Positions 33,033 to 40,812 of a DNA stretch of 43,853 bases are shown piece after piece (the first letter of the stretch is position 1; every line of letters begins with the position of its first letter). The notes beneath the pieces are model-generated. The model saw nothing but the letters and a program-made list of their open reading frames with translations, did no database searches and was not told where the DNA came from. Source of the DNA: Sphingobacterium sp. Lineage in GTDB: Bacteria; Bacteroidota; Bacteroidia; Sphingobacteriales; Sphingobacteriaceae. Position numbers and translations under genes: made by a program. The stretch covers positions 1-43,853 of the forward strand of contig JALAGS010000112.1 of assembly GCA_022712315.1 (NCBI GenBank), read 5' to 3'.

Positions 33033-34712
33033 ATGGAAAAATTCATTTTACGGTTTATTCTTCTTTTCCGTAGCCTCTGGAAAAGTTTAGGAATTAACTA
33101 TGAACAATTTAAGGTTATTTTAGAAACGAAAATGACCTTAGAAAATAGAAAACCTATTAGCTTCCGGAAGCGCAACTCAGGCAAATCCTCTTCCTCCTCC
33201 TCCATCATACAATTTGTATTGTATCTCATATTCGGCTTGATATTCATGGTCATTATTTTATCAATCCCAGATAGATATTTGGCTGTTTCGATTATGCTAC
33301 TAAGTTTTATCAGTATGCTGAGCATTACGTTGGTTTCCGATTTTTCTCCTATACTTTTAGATACGCGGGATCAATATATCATTATGCCAAGACCGGTCGA
33401 TGATAAGACCTTGGCTATTTCTCGAATTACTTTTATTGCAATCAAGCTCTTTAATCAAGTCATCGCTTTAACGTTGCCTATACTTATCTATGTCACATTC
33501 AACTGGGATATCGGATCGCTCCTTATTTTATGCTTACAGCTTATATTAAGTACCTTAATCGCGCTGATATTTGTCAATGGATTTTATCTGATCAGCATCA
33601 AATATCTCCCTATACAGAAGTTTAAAGACGTCATTACTTATATACAGATCGGTCTCTCGCTGCTTCTTTTCCTCTCCTATTATGTTGGTCCAAATTTGAT
33701 CCAATCTATTGTAGAATCTCATTTGACCATGGAACAGCTTCGATTCCTTTGGCTATTCCCTAGCACTTGGATCGCATCTTTTCAGCCACTGATCCTTGGC
33801 AACAGCAGTTTGCCGATTATCGTCTTATCAGCACTGGGTATATTAGCTCCTCTTGGTGGTATCTATGCTTGTAGCAAACTATTTTCACGAGGATTTAATG
33901 CCAAAATAGCTGCACTCGCCAGTGCCGATAACCTTCCGAACGAAACCTCACCGACAACCCGGGATAATACAATCAAATTACCTTTATATAAAAAGCTTGC
34001 TGCAAAAGTATGTTCATCACCGGTTGAAGAGGCCGGATTTAGTATTGTGTGGCTTATAAGTTCGAAAACAAGAGAATTCAAGCAGCAGCTTTATCCCTCA
34101 CTGGCCTATCTGCCGATTTACTTTGTTTTTCTATTTCTACGTACAGGGGAGGATCTCCCTATGGCCGGAAAGATATTAAAACTCCGGGATTCAGGCCTGT
34201 ATATTGTCATGTTTTATCTTTCTTTGCTTACCATATTAACCGTCTTTCATCTTATTACCCAAAGTAATAAATATAAAGCCGCTTGGATATACCACATAAC
34301 ACCTATACAAAAACCGGGGCAATTAATGACTGGCGTTCTTAAAGCATGTCTTATTAAATATGTTTTGCCATTCAATATCCTGTTTCTTTGTATCTGCATA
34401 CCCCTATTTGGTATCTCTTCTTTTAATGATCTATTATTGTCTTCTGCAATCGGGGGCATCGAAAGCATTCTAGTTATGCTTTTTCTTGTTAAAAATTATC
34501 CATTTTCAAAAGCGAATCAATCCAACTCAAAAACAGTATCTAATCTACTGATATTAGGGTTATTGGGTATTCTGGGATATTTACATAAAACAATCTTCCA
34601 TTATGAGACTTTAATTTGGATCTTAGCCGGGCTCGGATGGATTATATTCTTTCTTATGTTAAAATACCTACAGAGAGAAGATTGGAAAAGCTTAGCCTAC
34701 GACGACAATTGA
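33033..34712 (+). CDS. ABC exporter permease subunit
   Basis: A 559-residue integral membrane protein with about ten to twelve hydrophobic segments (clear ones near 75-120, 140-160, 170-200, 210-235, 260-280, 370-400 and the C-terminal 440-550). A loop of about 60 residues (near 295-355) separates two membrane halves. The N-terminal cytoplasmic segment is basic. It pairs with the ATPase just upstream. The ATG at 33033 follows that stop by one base; an earlier in-frame ATG at 33000 lies inside the ATPase gene and is less likely. I cannot assign a substrate family. Confidence 0.85.
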   Translation: MEKFILRFILLFRSLWKSLGINYEQFKVILETKMTLENRKPISFRKRNSGKSSSSSSIIQFVLYLIFGLIFMVIILSIPDRYLAVSIMLLSFISMLSITLVSDFSPILLDTRDQYIIMPRPVDDKTLAISRITFIAIKLFNQVIALTLPILIYVTFNWDIGSLLILCLQLILSTLIALIFVNGFYLISIKYLPIQKFKDVITYIQIGLSLLLFLSYYVGPNLIQSIVESHLTMEQLRFLWLFPSTWIASFQPLILGNSSLPIIVLSALGILAPLGGIYACSKLFSRGFNAKIAALASADNLPNETSPTTRDNTIKLPLYKKLAAKVCSSPVEEAGFSIVWLISSKTREFKQQLYPSLAYLPIYFVFLFLRTGEDLPMAGKILKLRDSGLYIVMFYLSLLTILTVFHLITQSNKYKAAWIYHITPIQKPGQLMTGVLKACLIKYVLPFNILFLCICIPLFGISSFNDLLLSSAIGGIESILVMLFLVKNYPFSKANQSNSKTVSNLLILGLLGILGYLHKTIFHYETLIWILAGLGWIIFFLMLKYLQREDWKSLAYDDN

Positions 34713-34761
34713 CAAGACATATAAAAATCTGAGCACAAAATGTATTCAAGCTTCTATTCTG

Positions 34762-36678
34762 TTATCTCTTATTTATTCGTCCTTTAAATCGGCTAACACC
34801 ATCCATGAAAACTTCAACGATTATTCTTCCCGAAGGTAAGTCATTCAGATCATAGTTCAGGGCCGCCTGTTGGATGGATTTGTATTCGTGCTTTTGCCAC
34901 AATACACCATCGACCATAATCAGCACAGTCATCTCACTTTTTTTATTAGAGACTACGCTTAACTGAGTCTTATCGACAACCGATCTAGGATAAAGTGAAA
35001 ATGCATACTGTGCCGAAGTCGTGTCTAGCTCAAATCCACGCTTCGCGTTGAAGCTGAACATTTCACCATTGCCACAGTCACTTTCAAAACTATGGATAAG
35101 GTTACCTTTCAGATCAAAAATACGTAGATGGCCATCGCCATTTTCGGGCTGTGCCCAAAATTGCAGTCCATTTCCGGCCGTATCAATTAGGGAGAGCGAA
35201 TAATTCCCCTCCGTCAGGTGTAAAGTATCTCTATAAATCGTTGCGGCAGTCAATTGCGATGCATTTTTACGAAAAACTGTATCCTGCTTTGCATCGACCA
35301 GAAAAATACGGTTATCTGCAGGTTTATTGTTCGTAAGAAACTCTAAAACAAAATCAGCCGGGAATTTTTGTGGAGCTGAAAAGACACTTTGTGCCTTATT
35401 ATCTGCGGACCATGCATCCGTCTTGCCATTAGGTTTTAAAAGTGATACCGAAAACACATTCTTGCCATCGTTTTCAGCTATTTCACCAGGCAAGATCACT
35501 TCGGCAACTTGATTAAAAGAAAGATTACCTTTCCAATGAAAAGTTTTGGATGGAAATCCATTTGTTCCATAAACAATGGTTAAGGATCGAATCGGATCAG
35601 AACCCAAATTTCTAAAAGAGATCCTTGGGCCAGCTGTCGCCGGATTTAATCTAGAAAAACGCTGTTCATCACTTGGAACCATTATTGACTCGACTGCAAC
35701 ATCTACTTTTTGTTTTGGGGCAGAATATTGAAACAAATAAGCGGATATATTTTCGACAGCCTGTACATTATCTGTCGCTGTATAGGGTTCCATATGGAGG
35801 GCAACTTGATGCGTACCAACCTTGGTAAATACATCAATAAAATCAGGTTGCTGCAAATCTCCAGGGCACCAATATGCGCGATCATGAACCCAGGTACCAC
35901 CTTGCGGATAAAGTGGATTACCACCACATTTCTTCCACATATCACGTCGGTCCACTGTCTTCCCATCTAACGTTAGTTCGCGCCACCGGCTACAGAATTC
36001 GCTACAGCCACGCGGTTTATCCATTCCGTGTCCTGTATGTTGAATCCGTATTCTGCTCAATGCAGCTCCCGGATTCAAGGTATATGTTATCGGCAACAGA
36101 TGCTCCTCTATCTTCTCGTTGGCATCCCCGTATTTATAAGCTTTATTCCAAAGGGGTGTGATACCAAGAGGTGTAACAACTGGAGGGCCTGACAAAATTT
36201 CAAAATCCACGGTAAGCGCCCAACCGACAGTTTTGTCCTCAAAACCAGAATGGGTATAGACAATTTCCACACTATCCCGTAGGAAAGGAGCAAAATCAGT
36301 TACATCGACTTGCCACTTCCAACTCCAACCTTTATTGTAGATACTACCATATGGCGTAAGCATTCTTCCTAATTCATAATTTAGCGCAGGTCCATCCTTA
36401 CCTCCTTTACGACGCAGTATAATATGATCCAAATAATCCCAATGCGCCGTGCGTAAGCTATCTGGACTCCCTAATGTGACAAACATGGTTATCTTTCTTA
36501 TGGGATCGTTATCTTTTGGAAACACGCCCCAGGCTGGATAGGAATTTTCACCTTTCTGTGCATCACAGACAATAGTCTTACGTTGATGTGTGATGACATG
36601 GCTTGTAATTGCCTGTTGTGCCAAAACATGATAGCAGATAAAATAGCAAAAGAGGGTCAGTATAGGTCTTATATTCAT
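34762..36678 (-). CDS. secreted PNGase F-like peptide-N4-(N-acetylglucosaminyl)asparagine amidase
   Basis: A 638-residue protein with a signal peptide (1-20, ending HVLAQ). The region of about residues 35-330 resembles PNGase F, which releases whole N-glycans from asparagine. Key matches are HWDYLDHIIL with Asp81 at the catalytic Asp60 position, GHGMDKPRGCSEFCSRW with Glu227 at the Glu206 position, and TWVHDRAYWCPGD. Cysteines 225/229 and 251/271 fit two PNGase F disulfides; the first disulfide is absent, and Glu118 appears replaced by His143 (YTHSG versus YTETW). The C-terminal 75 residues (FSLYPRSVVDK...LPSGRIIVEVF...KGRINKR) resemble a degenerate type IX secretion sorting domain. It may act on host or algal glycoproteins; activity is uncertain given the change. 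Confidence 0.8.
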   Translation of the reverse strand: MNIRPILTLFCYFICYHVLAQQAITSHVITHQRKTIVCDAQKGENSYPAWGVFPKDNDPIRKITMFVTLGSPDSLRTAHWDYLDHIILRRKGGKDGPALNYELGRMLTPYGSIYNKGWSWKWQVDVTDFAPFLRDSVEIVYTHSGFEDKTVGWALTVDFEILSGPPVVTPLGITPLWNKAYKYGDANEKIEEHLLPITYTLNPGAALSRIRIQHTGHGMDKPRGCSEFCSRWRELTLDGKTVDRRDMWKKCGGNPLYPQGGTWVHDRAYWCPGDLQQPDFIDVFTKVGTHQVALHMEPYTATDNVQAVENISAYLFQYSAPKQKVDVAVESIMVPSDEQRFSRLNPATAGPRISFRNLGSDPIRSLTIVYGTNGFPSKTFHWKGNLSFNQVAEVILPGEIAENDGKNVFSVSLLKPNGKTDAWSADNKAQSVFSAPQKFPADFVLEFLTNNKPADNRIFLVDAKQDTVFRKNASQLTAATIYRDTLHLTEGNYSLSLIDTAGNGLQFWAQPENGDGHLRIFDLKGNLIHSFESDCGNGEMFSFNAKRGFELDTTSAQYAFSLYPRSVVDKTQLSVVSNKKSEMTVLIMVDGVLWQKHEYKSIQQAALNYDLNDLPSGRIIVEVFMDGVSRFKGRINKR

Positions 36679-36706
36679 TCATTAAAATATTATCCATGAA
36701 ACAATA

Positions 36707-36714
36707 CAAAGATC
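36707..36714 (-). promoter_or_regulatory. possible -7 element of the PNGase F-like gene
   Basis: On the minus strand GATCTTTG is one base from TAnnTTTG and ends 28 bases before the ATG at 36678. Confidence 0.35.
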
Positions 36715-36776
36715 GATGTACTCTTGTCAGCGTCGAAAAGTGGGTATTGCGGTAAAAAGGAAATACATTCAATCAT

Positions 36777-36811
36777 AAAAAAAGCATCAATCTTAACAGA
36801 CTGATGCTTTT
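36777..36811 (-). terminator. intrinsic terminator of the tRNA gene
   Basis: On the minus strand AAAAGCATCA / TGATGCTTTT (arms 36802-36811 and 36780-36789) is followed by T-rich sequence and begins two bases after the tRNA discriminator base. Confidence 0.82.
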
Positions 36812-36813
36812 AG

Positions 36814-36887
36814 TAGCGGGGAGCAGAATCGAACTGCCGACCTTTGGGTTATGAATCCAACGCTCTAACCATCTGAGCTACCCCGCC
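36814..36887 (-). tRNA. tRNA with CAT anticodon, probably elongator tRNA-Met
   Basis: The 74-nucleotide minus-strand sequence folds as a cloverleaf: acceptor GGCGGGG with CCCCGCT (G1.U72 wobble), D-arm GCTCAGATGGTTAGAGC, anticodon loop TTCATAA with CAT, and T-arm GCAG-TTCGATT-CTGC. The discriminator is A, and CCA is not encoded (CTA follows). The anticodon stem closes with an A31.C39 mismatch. CAT could also mean tRNA-Ile2 with lysidine; I favour elongator Met by overall resemblance, without proof. It is not initiator-like, since the acceptor has no C1-A72 mismatch and the anticodon stem lacks three G-C pairs. Confidence 0.9.
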
Positions 36888-36910
36888 ATTTTGGGAATGC
36901 AAATATAGCT

Positions 36911-36918
36911 TATTTTTG
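36911..36918 (+). promoter_or_regulatory. -7 promoter element of the START-like gene
   Basis: TATTTTTG matches TAnnTTTG; TTTG at 36890-36893 lies 17 bases upstream, slightly short of the usual spacing. The element is just upstream of the divergent tRNA gene and 33 bases before the ATG at 36952. Confidence 0.55.
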
Positions 36919-36951
36919 GAGTAAACAAACTAAAATTAAAAAAACATTTTT

Positions 36952-37329
36952 ATGGCAGATAAAATAAAATTCCAACTAGAATATATCATCAACTCTTCAC
37001 CTAGAATTTTATTTCCGTATTTGCAAGAACCAAACGAATTGGCCCATTGGTTTGCAGATGATGTAAACTATAAAGACACCGTTTATACTTTCATTTGGGA
37101 TGATGAACCTCACCGAGCAAAAATTGTGGCATCGAAAGAAAACAAATCTGTACGCTTTAAATGGCTCGATGATGATCCCTATTATTTCGATCTGGAGATC
37201 GATCAAGACGAACTAACGAATGATGTTGCTCTTAAAATAACAGATTACGCGAAAGAAGAAGACCTTGAAAATAGAAAATTAATTTGGAAAAATTCAATAG
37301 TCTATCTTCAAAGTGTTATAGGTGCATAA
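36952..37329 (+). CDS. START-like (SRPBCC) domain protein
   Basis: A 125-residue single-domain protein of the Bacteroidota START-like family, part of the SRPBCC helix-grip superfamily. The segment SSPRILFPYLQEPNELAHWFADDV matches the usual SRPBCC beginning, and the C-terminal helix is ENRKLIWKNSIVYLQSVIGA. It is cytoplasmic and probably binds a small hydrophobic ligand, but none can be named. It is followed after 102 bases by the LptF/LptG-type permease, which has its own promoter. Confidence 0.85.
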   Translation: MADKIKFQLEYIINSSPRILFPYLQEPNELAHWFADDVNYKDTVYTFIWDDEPHRAKIVASKENKSVRFKWLDDDPYYFDLEIDQDELTNDVALKITDYAKEEDLENRKLIWKNSIVYLQSVIGA

Positions 37330-37336
37330 AAAAGCC

Positions 37337-37344
37337 TATCTTTG
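37337..37344 (+). promoter_or_regulatory. -7 promoter element of the LptF/LptG-type gene
   Basis: TATCTTTG matches TAnnTTTG. The predicted start near 37351 leaves an 80-base leader that is almost wholly taken up by two hairpins. The box also overlaps the in-frame TTG at 37342, arguing against that start. Confidence 0.6.
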
Positions 37345-37352
37345 CAATATAT

Positions 37353-37412
37353 TTCCAGGAAGGGCTCCTGTAAGGGTTCCTTCGCTGGAAGATGCTTTAA
37401 TGTAAAGGCATC
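37353..37412 (+). ncRNA. structured 5' leader with two adjacent bulged hairpins
   Basis: Hairpin 1 (37353-37390) pairs TTCCAG+GAAGG with CCTTC+CTGGAA, eleven base pairs with one unpaired G at 37384. Hairpin 2 (37391-37412) pairs GATGC+TTTA with TAAA+GCATC, nine base pairs with one unpaired G at 37407 and an ATG loop. They are directly adjacent and end 19 bases before the ATG. Neither is followed by a T-run. I do not recognise a known riboswitch class. Confidence 0.5.
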
Positions 37413-37431
37413 AATTTGCTTTGCGTCACGG

Positions 37432-38916
37432 ATGAAAAAAGTTCATTTACTTATTCTTCAAGCTTTCATAAAACCATTCATTGTCACATTCTTTATTGTG
37501 ATGTTTGTCTTATTAATGCTTTTCCTATTCAAATACATTGATGATTTGATTGGAAAAGGATTTGAATGGTACACAATCATGGAGTTAATTGGTTATCAGT
37601 GCGTTGTTCAAATTCAAATGGCAATGCCTTTATCCATGCTTCTCTCTTCCATTATGACTTTCGGAAATCTGGGTGAAAGCTATGAATTGGTGGCGATCAA
37701 GGCGGCTGGAGTATCTCTGCGCAAAGCGATGACTCCGCTATTTGTCCTCGTTGCCATCTTCGCAACAAGTTCTTTCCTATTCTCCGACTATATCCTTCCC
37801 GTCGTGAATTTGAAAATGGGAACCCTACTTACAGATGTCCGTAATAAAAAGGCAGATTTCCTGATTAAGCCAGGAATCTTTAACAATACAATTCCTGGCT
37901 ACTCCATTCGCGCCAGAGGAAAAAACAAAGAAGGAACGATTCTTTATGATTTGATGATCTATGATCATCGTGGGGGCAATACAGCCAATAATGTGCTTAT
38001 AGCTAAAGAAGGATATATCTATAACTCCCCAGACAACAATTATATGATCCTAAAACTTAAGGATGGTATACGTTATGAGGAAGCTCGGACAAAAAACTCC
38101 AAAACCTACGACCCACGTCAGCAATTTACCCGATTTAAGTTCAAGGAAACTGAACAAAAGTTTGACATGGGTAGTTTCCAACAGGGCAAAACAGATGAAA
38201 ATCTTTTCAAAAGCCACCATGCTATGTTAAATTTGAAACAGTTGGACATGTACATCGATTCCAACCATATCAAAATAGACAGTATGGGCAAAGCAATTAC
38301 ACGTACATTAGACACCCGATATAATATCTATTCGAAATATTTTAGTGCCAATCAACCTGGACAGCCAAAAGTCAAAGAAGCTAAAATCAAGCCTTTTAAA
38401 AATTTGCTCACAGATCTTGTACCTCAGGAGCAGCGTTCGCAGATCACGATGAATGCATTAAACCAGCTTAATTATTTAAAAGAAGATCTAAATGGCCGTA
38501 CACTTGAGTTTAAAGATTACAAATCGAAAGATATTCGCTATCGTATTGAATGGCATCGCAAATTTACCCTGGCTGTCTCCTGTCTGTTATTATTTGCTAT
38601 CGGAGCACCGCTAGGAGCCATCATCAGAAAGGGCGGCCTTGGTCTTCCTGTTGTTATGGCTATTATTTTCTTTTTGATCTATCATATTATCTCGACAGTA
38701 GCAGAAAAAACGGCTAAAGATGGCGCAATATCATCGGCCGTTGGCATGTGGATGGCAATTATTGTCTTAACACCACTGGCGGCATTTTTAACCTACAAGT
38801 CGACTACAGATTCTGCTTTATTTGATATTGATCAATATAAATTAAAGGCAGAGGCTGCATGGAAATGGGTTAAAGAAAAGTTTGGAAAAAAGAATAAATT
38901 AAAGGAATCACATTAG
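37432..38916 (+). CDS. LptF/LptG-family permease (lipopolysaccharide export)
   Basis: A 494-residue YjgP/YjgQ-type permease. Transmembrane helices cluster at the N-terminus (about 15-40, 60-80, 100-125) and C-terminus (about 400-420, 428-450, 455-480), with a large periplasmic beta-jellyroll domain (about 125-390). This is the layout of LptF and LptG, which with LptB extract LPS from the inner membrane and pass it to LptC/LptA. Bacteroidota often have long versions like this. FTLAVSCLLLFAIGAPLGAIIRKGGLGLP is a strong family match. The ATG at 37432 gives MKKVHLLILQAFIKPF; an in-frame TTG at 37342 would add 30 residues over the leader hairpins and promoter box. Confidence 0.88.
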   Translation: MKKVHLLILQAFIKPFIVTFFIVMFVLLMLFLFKYIDDLIGKGFEWYTIMELIGYQCVVQIQMAMPLSMLLSSIMTFGNLGESYELVAIKAAGVSLRKAMTPLFVLVAIFATSSFLFSDYILPVVNLKMGTLLTDVRNKKADFLIKPGIFNNTIPGYSIRARGKNKEGTILYDLMIYDHRGGNTANNVLIAKEGYIYNSPDNNYMILKLKDGIRYEEARTKNSKTYDPRQQFTRFKFKETEQKFDMGSFQQGKTDENLFKSHHAMLNLKQLDMYIDSNHIKIDSMGKAITRTLDTRYNIYSKYFSANQPGQPKVKEAKIKPFKNLLTDLVPQEQRSQITMNALNQLNYLKEDLNGRTLEFKDYKSKDIRYRIEWHRKFTLAVSCLLLFAIGAPLGAIIRKGGLGLPVVMAIIFFLIYHIISTVAEKTAKDGAISSAVGMWMAIIVLTPLAAFLTYKSTTDSALFDIDQYKLKAEAAWKWVKEKFGKKNKLKESH

Positions 38917-38956
38917 ATTGTGACAACGCTATTATAAATAAATTTAGATTCTACAC

Positions 38957-38964
38957 TAACTTTG
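38957..38964 (+). promoter_or_regulatory. ribBA -7 promoter element
   Basis: TAACTTTG matches TAnnTTTG and ends 23 bases before the ATG at 38988. The predicted leader is too short for an FMN riboswitch, and none is visible. Confidence 0.6.
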
Positions 38965-38987
38965 TACCAATTACAATATATCAATAA

Positions 38988-40202
38988 ATGGATTTCAAAT
39001 TAAACACGATCGAAGAAGCGATCGCTGATATACAAGCAGGAAAAGTAGTTATCGTCGTGGATGACGAAGATCGCGAAAATGAAGGAGATTTTGTTACTGC
39101 GGCTCGCAATGCTACTCCCGAAATCATCAACTTTATGGCAACCCACGGCCGTGGATTAGTATGCGCCCCAATTACAAAAGAAAGAGCAGATGCATTACAC
39201 CTCGATTTAATGGTGGGACAAAATACCGCGGTATATGAAACTAACTTTACAGTTTCCATTGACCTGCAGGGATATGGCTGTACAACTGGAATTTCAGCAT
39301 CAGATCGTTCAAAAACAATTAAAGCCATGATCGATCCTAATATTCATTATGAAGAATTAGGAAGACCAGGACATATTTTCCCACTAATTGCAAAAGATGG
39401 CGGTGTACTACGTCGTACAGGACATACCGAAGCGACTGTTGACCTTGCTCGATTAGCCGGTTTTGAACCTGCTGGTGTATTGGTTGAGATTCTAAAAGAA
39501 GATGGTGAAATGGCCAGACTTCCAGAGCTCATGGAAGTTGCTAAGAAATTTGATTTAAAGATCGTTAGCATTGAAGATCTTATTGAATACCGGCTTAAAC
39601 ACGACTCTTTAATTAATGAAGAAGTCACTGTTAATATGCCTACCCAATATGGCGATTTTAAAATGAAAGCCTTTACACAAAAGGACACTGGCGAACAACA
39701 TTTGGCGCTTTATAAAGGCGAGTGGAATGAAGATGAACCTATTTTAGTACGCGTGCACAGCTCTTGTGTTACAGGTGACATTTTTGGTTCTTGCCGTTGT
39801 GACTGTGGACCTCAATTGCACAAAGCAATGGAAATGATCCAGCAAGAAGGCAAAGGTATCATTGTTTATATGAATCAAGAAGGTCGCGGTATCGGACTGA
39901 TCAATAAGCTGCATGCTTACAAATTACAAGAAAATGGCTTGGATACGGTAGATGCTAATGTGCAATTAGGATTTAAGGCAGATTTAAGAGACTACGGTGT
40001 TGGAGCCCAGATTCTTAGAAATCTTGGTGTCACCAAGATGCGCCTGATGTCAAATAACCCAACAAAACGAGCTGGTTTAGTAGGCTATGGTCTTGAAATC
40101 GTAGAAAATGTACCTATTGAAATAACTGCAAATCCCTTTAACGAAGAATATTTAAAAACTAAACGGGATCGTATGGGGCATACAATCATGAAAAATCTAT
40201 AA
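38988..40202 (+). CDS. ribBA: bifunctional 3,4-dihydroxy-2-butanone-4-phosphate synthase / GTP cyclohydrolase II
   Basis: A 404-residue fusion that starts riboflavin synthesis from ribulose 5-phosphate and from GTP. The RibB domain (about 1-205) has [11 protein letters not shown] (25-35) and RPGHIFPL (about 126-133). The RibA domain (about 207-404) has the zinc cysteines in [17 protein letters not shown] (about 258-274) and the motif NQEGRGIGL (about 300-308). All catalytic motifs look intact. It is monocistronic, with its own promoter and terminator, and no other rib genes are adjacent. Confidence 0.97.
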   Translation: MDFKLNTIEEAIADIQAGKVVIVVDDEDRENEGDFVTAARNATPEIINFMATHGRGLVCAPITKERADALHLDLMVGQNTAVYETNFTVSIDLQGYGCTTGISASDRSKTIKAMIDPNIHYEELGRPGHIFPLIAKDGGVLRRTGHTEATVDLARLAGFEPAGVLVEILKEDGEMARLPELMEVAKKFDLKIVSIEDLIEYRLKHDSLINEEVTVNMPTQYGDFKMKAFTQKDTGEQHLALYKGEWNEDEPILVRVHSSCVTGDIFGSCRCDCGPQLHKAMEMIQQEGKGIIVYMNQEGRGIGLINKLHAYKLQENGLDTVDANVQLGFKADLRDYGVGAQILRNLGVTKMRLMSNNPTKRAGLVGYGLEIVENVPIEITANPFNEEYLKTKRDRMGHTIMKNL

Positions 40203-40210
40203 AAAAACTC

Positions 40211-40243
40211 AAAAAAGCGGTGTTAAAAAACACCGCTTTTTCT
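40211..40243 (+). terminator. intrinsic terminator after ribBA
   Basis: AAAGCGGTGTT (40214-40224) pairs perfectly with AACACCGCTTT (40229-40239) around AAAA, with T-run after and A-run before. Confidence 0.9.
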
Positions 40244-40344
40244 TTGGCCTATAGCTGAACTAGCTTCCCCGCATAGTAACAATTGTTTCCTTTTTATGAT
40301 CTTGCAATGGCAGTACTTTCCATAAATAAAAGTAACTTTATACT

Positions 40345-40740
40345 ATGGAACAACAAGGGAAACATATCATCTTTTTCGATGGTGATTGCTTGATTTGTAA
40401 TCGCTTTGTTCAAATCCTATTACGGATAGATCGCAAAAAGAAATTCTTATTTAGTTCCCTGCAATCTGAATTAGCACGGACTGCGCTAATAAATATTCCT
40501 AAAAATATAGACTCCATCGTTTACTTATCTCCAGCAGGTAGCTATATTAAAAGTGAAGCTGTTCTCAAGATCTGTAAGCAATTGGGTTTTCCTTACACTG
40601 CATGCTATTTATTTAAGATCTTACCACTCAAGTGGAGAGATGCACTTTATGATTACTTTGCCAAAAACCGTTATCGATGGTTTGGAAAGAATGAATTTTG
40701 TGCCGTACCGACGAAGTCTGAGCGGCAAAGATTTATTTAA
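40345..40740 (+). CDS. DUF393 (YuxK / DCC family) thiol-disulfide oxidoreductase-like protein
   Basis: A 131-residue protein with the family motif FFDGDCLICNRFVQILLRID near the N-terminus, where the DCxxC core is the redox-like site. FLFSSLQSE and the C-terminal YFAKNRYRWFGKNEFC are also typical. The family is called DCC and predicted to have a thioredoxin-like fold; its role is not well established. TAACTTTA (40333-40340), close to the promoter consensus, ends four bases before the ATG, so the mRNA may be leaderless. Confidence 0.85.
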   Translation: MEQQGKHIIFFDGDCLICNRFVQILLRIDRKKKFLFSSLQSELARTALINIPKNIDSIVYLSPAGSYIKSEAVLKICKQLGFPYTACYLFKILPLKWRDALYDYFAKNRYRWFGKNEFCAVPTKSERQRFI

Positions 40741-40812
40741 TCAGGCAACAATCATATGAAGGTGAAGTTTAGCAAACTTCAAATTTTATTTGTGACCATT
40801 AAATTTACATCA

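Noticed and set aside
37342..37431. 30-residue N-terminal extension of the LptF/LptG protein
   Set aside because: It would start at a TTG inside the -7 promoter box and run through two stable hairpins; the downstream ATG gives the usual N-terminus.
38916..38987. FMN riboswitch upstream of ribBA
   Set aside because: The leader after the promoter box is only about 17 bases and none of the conserved RFN-element segments is visible.
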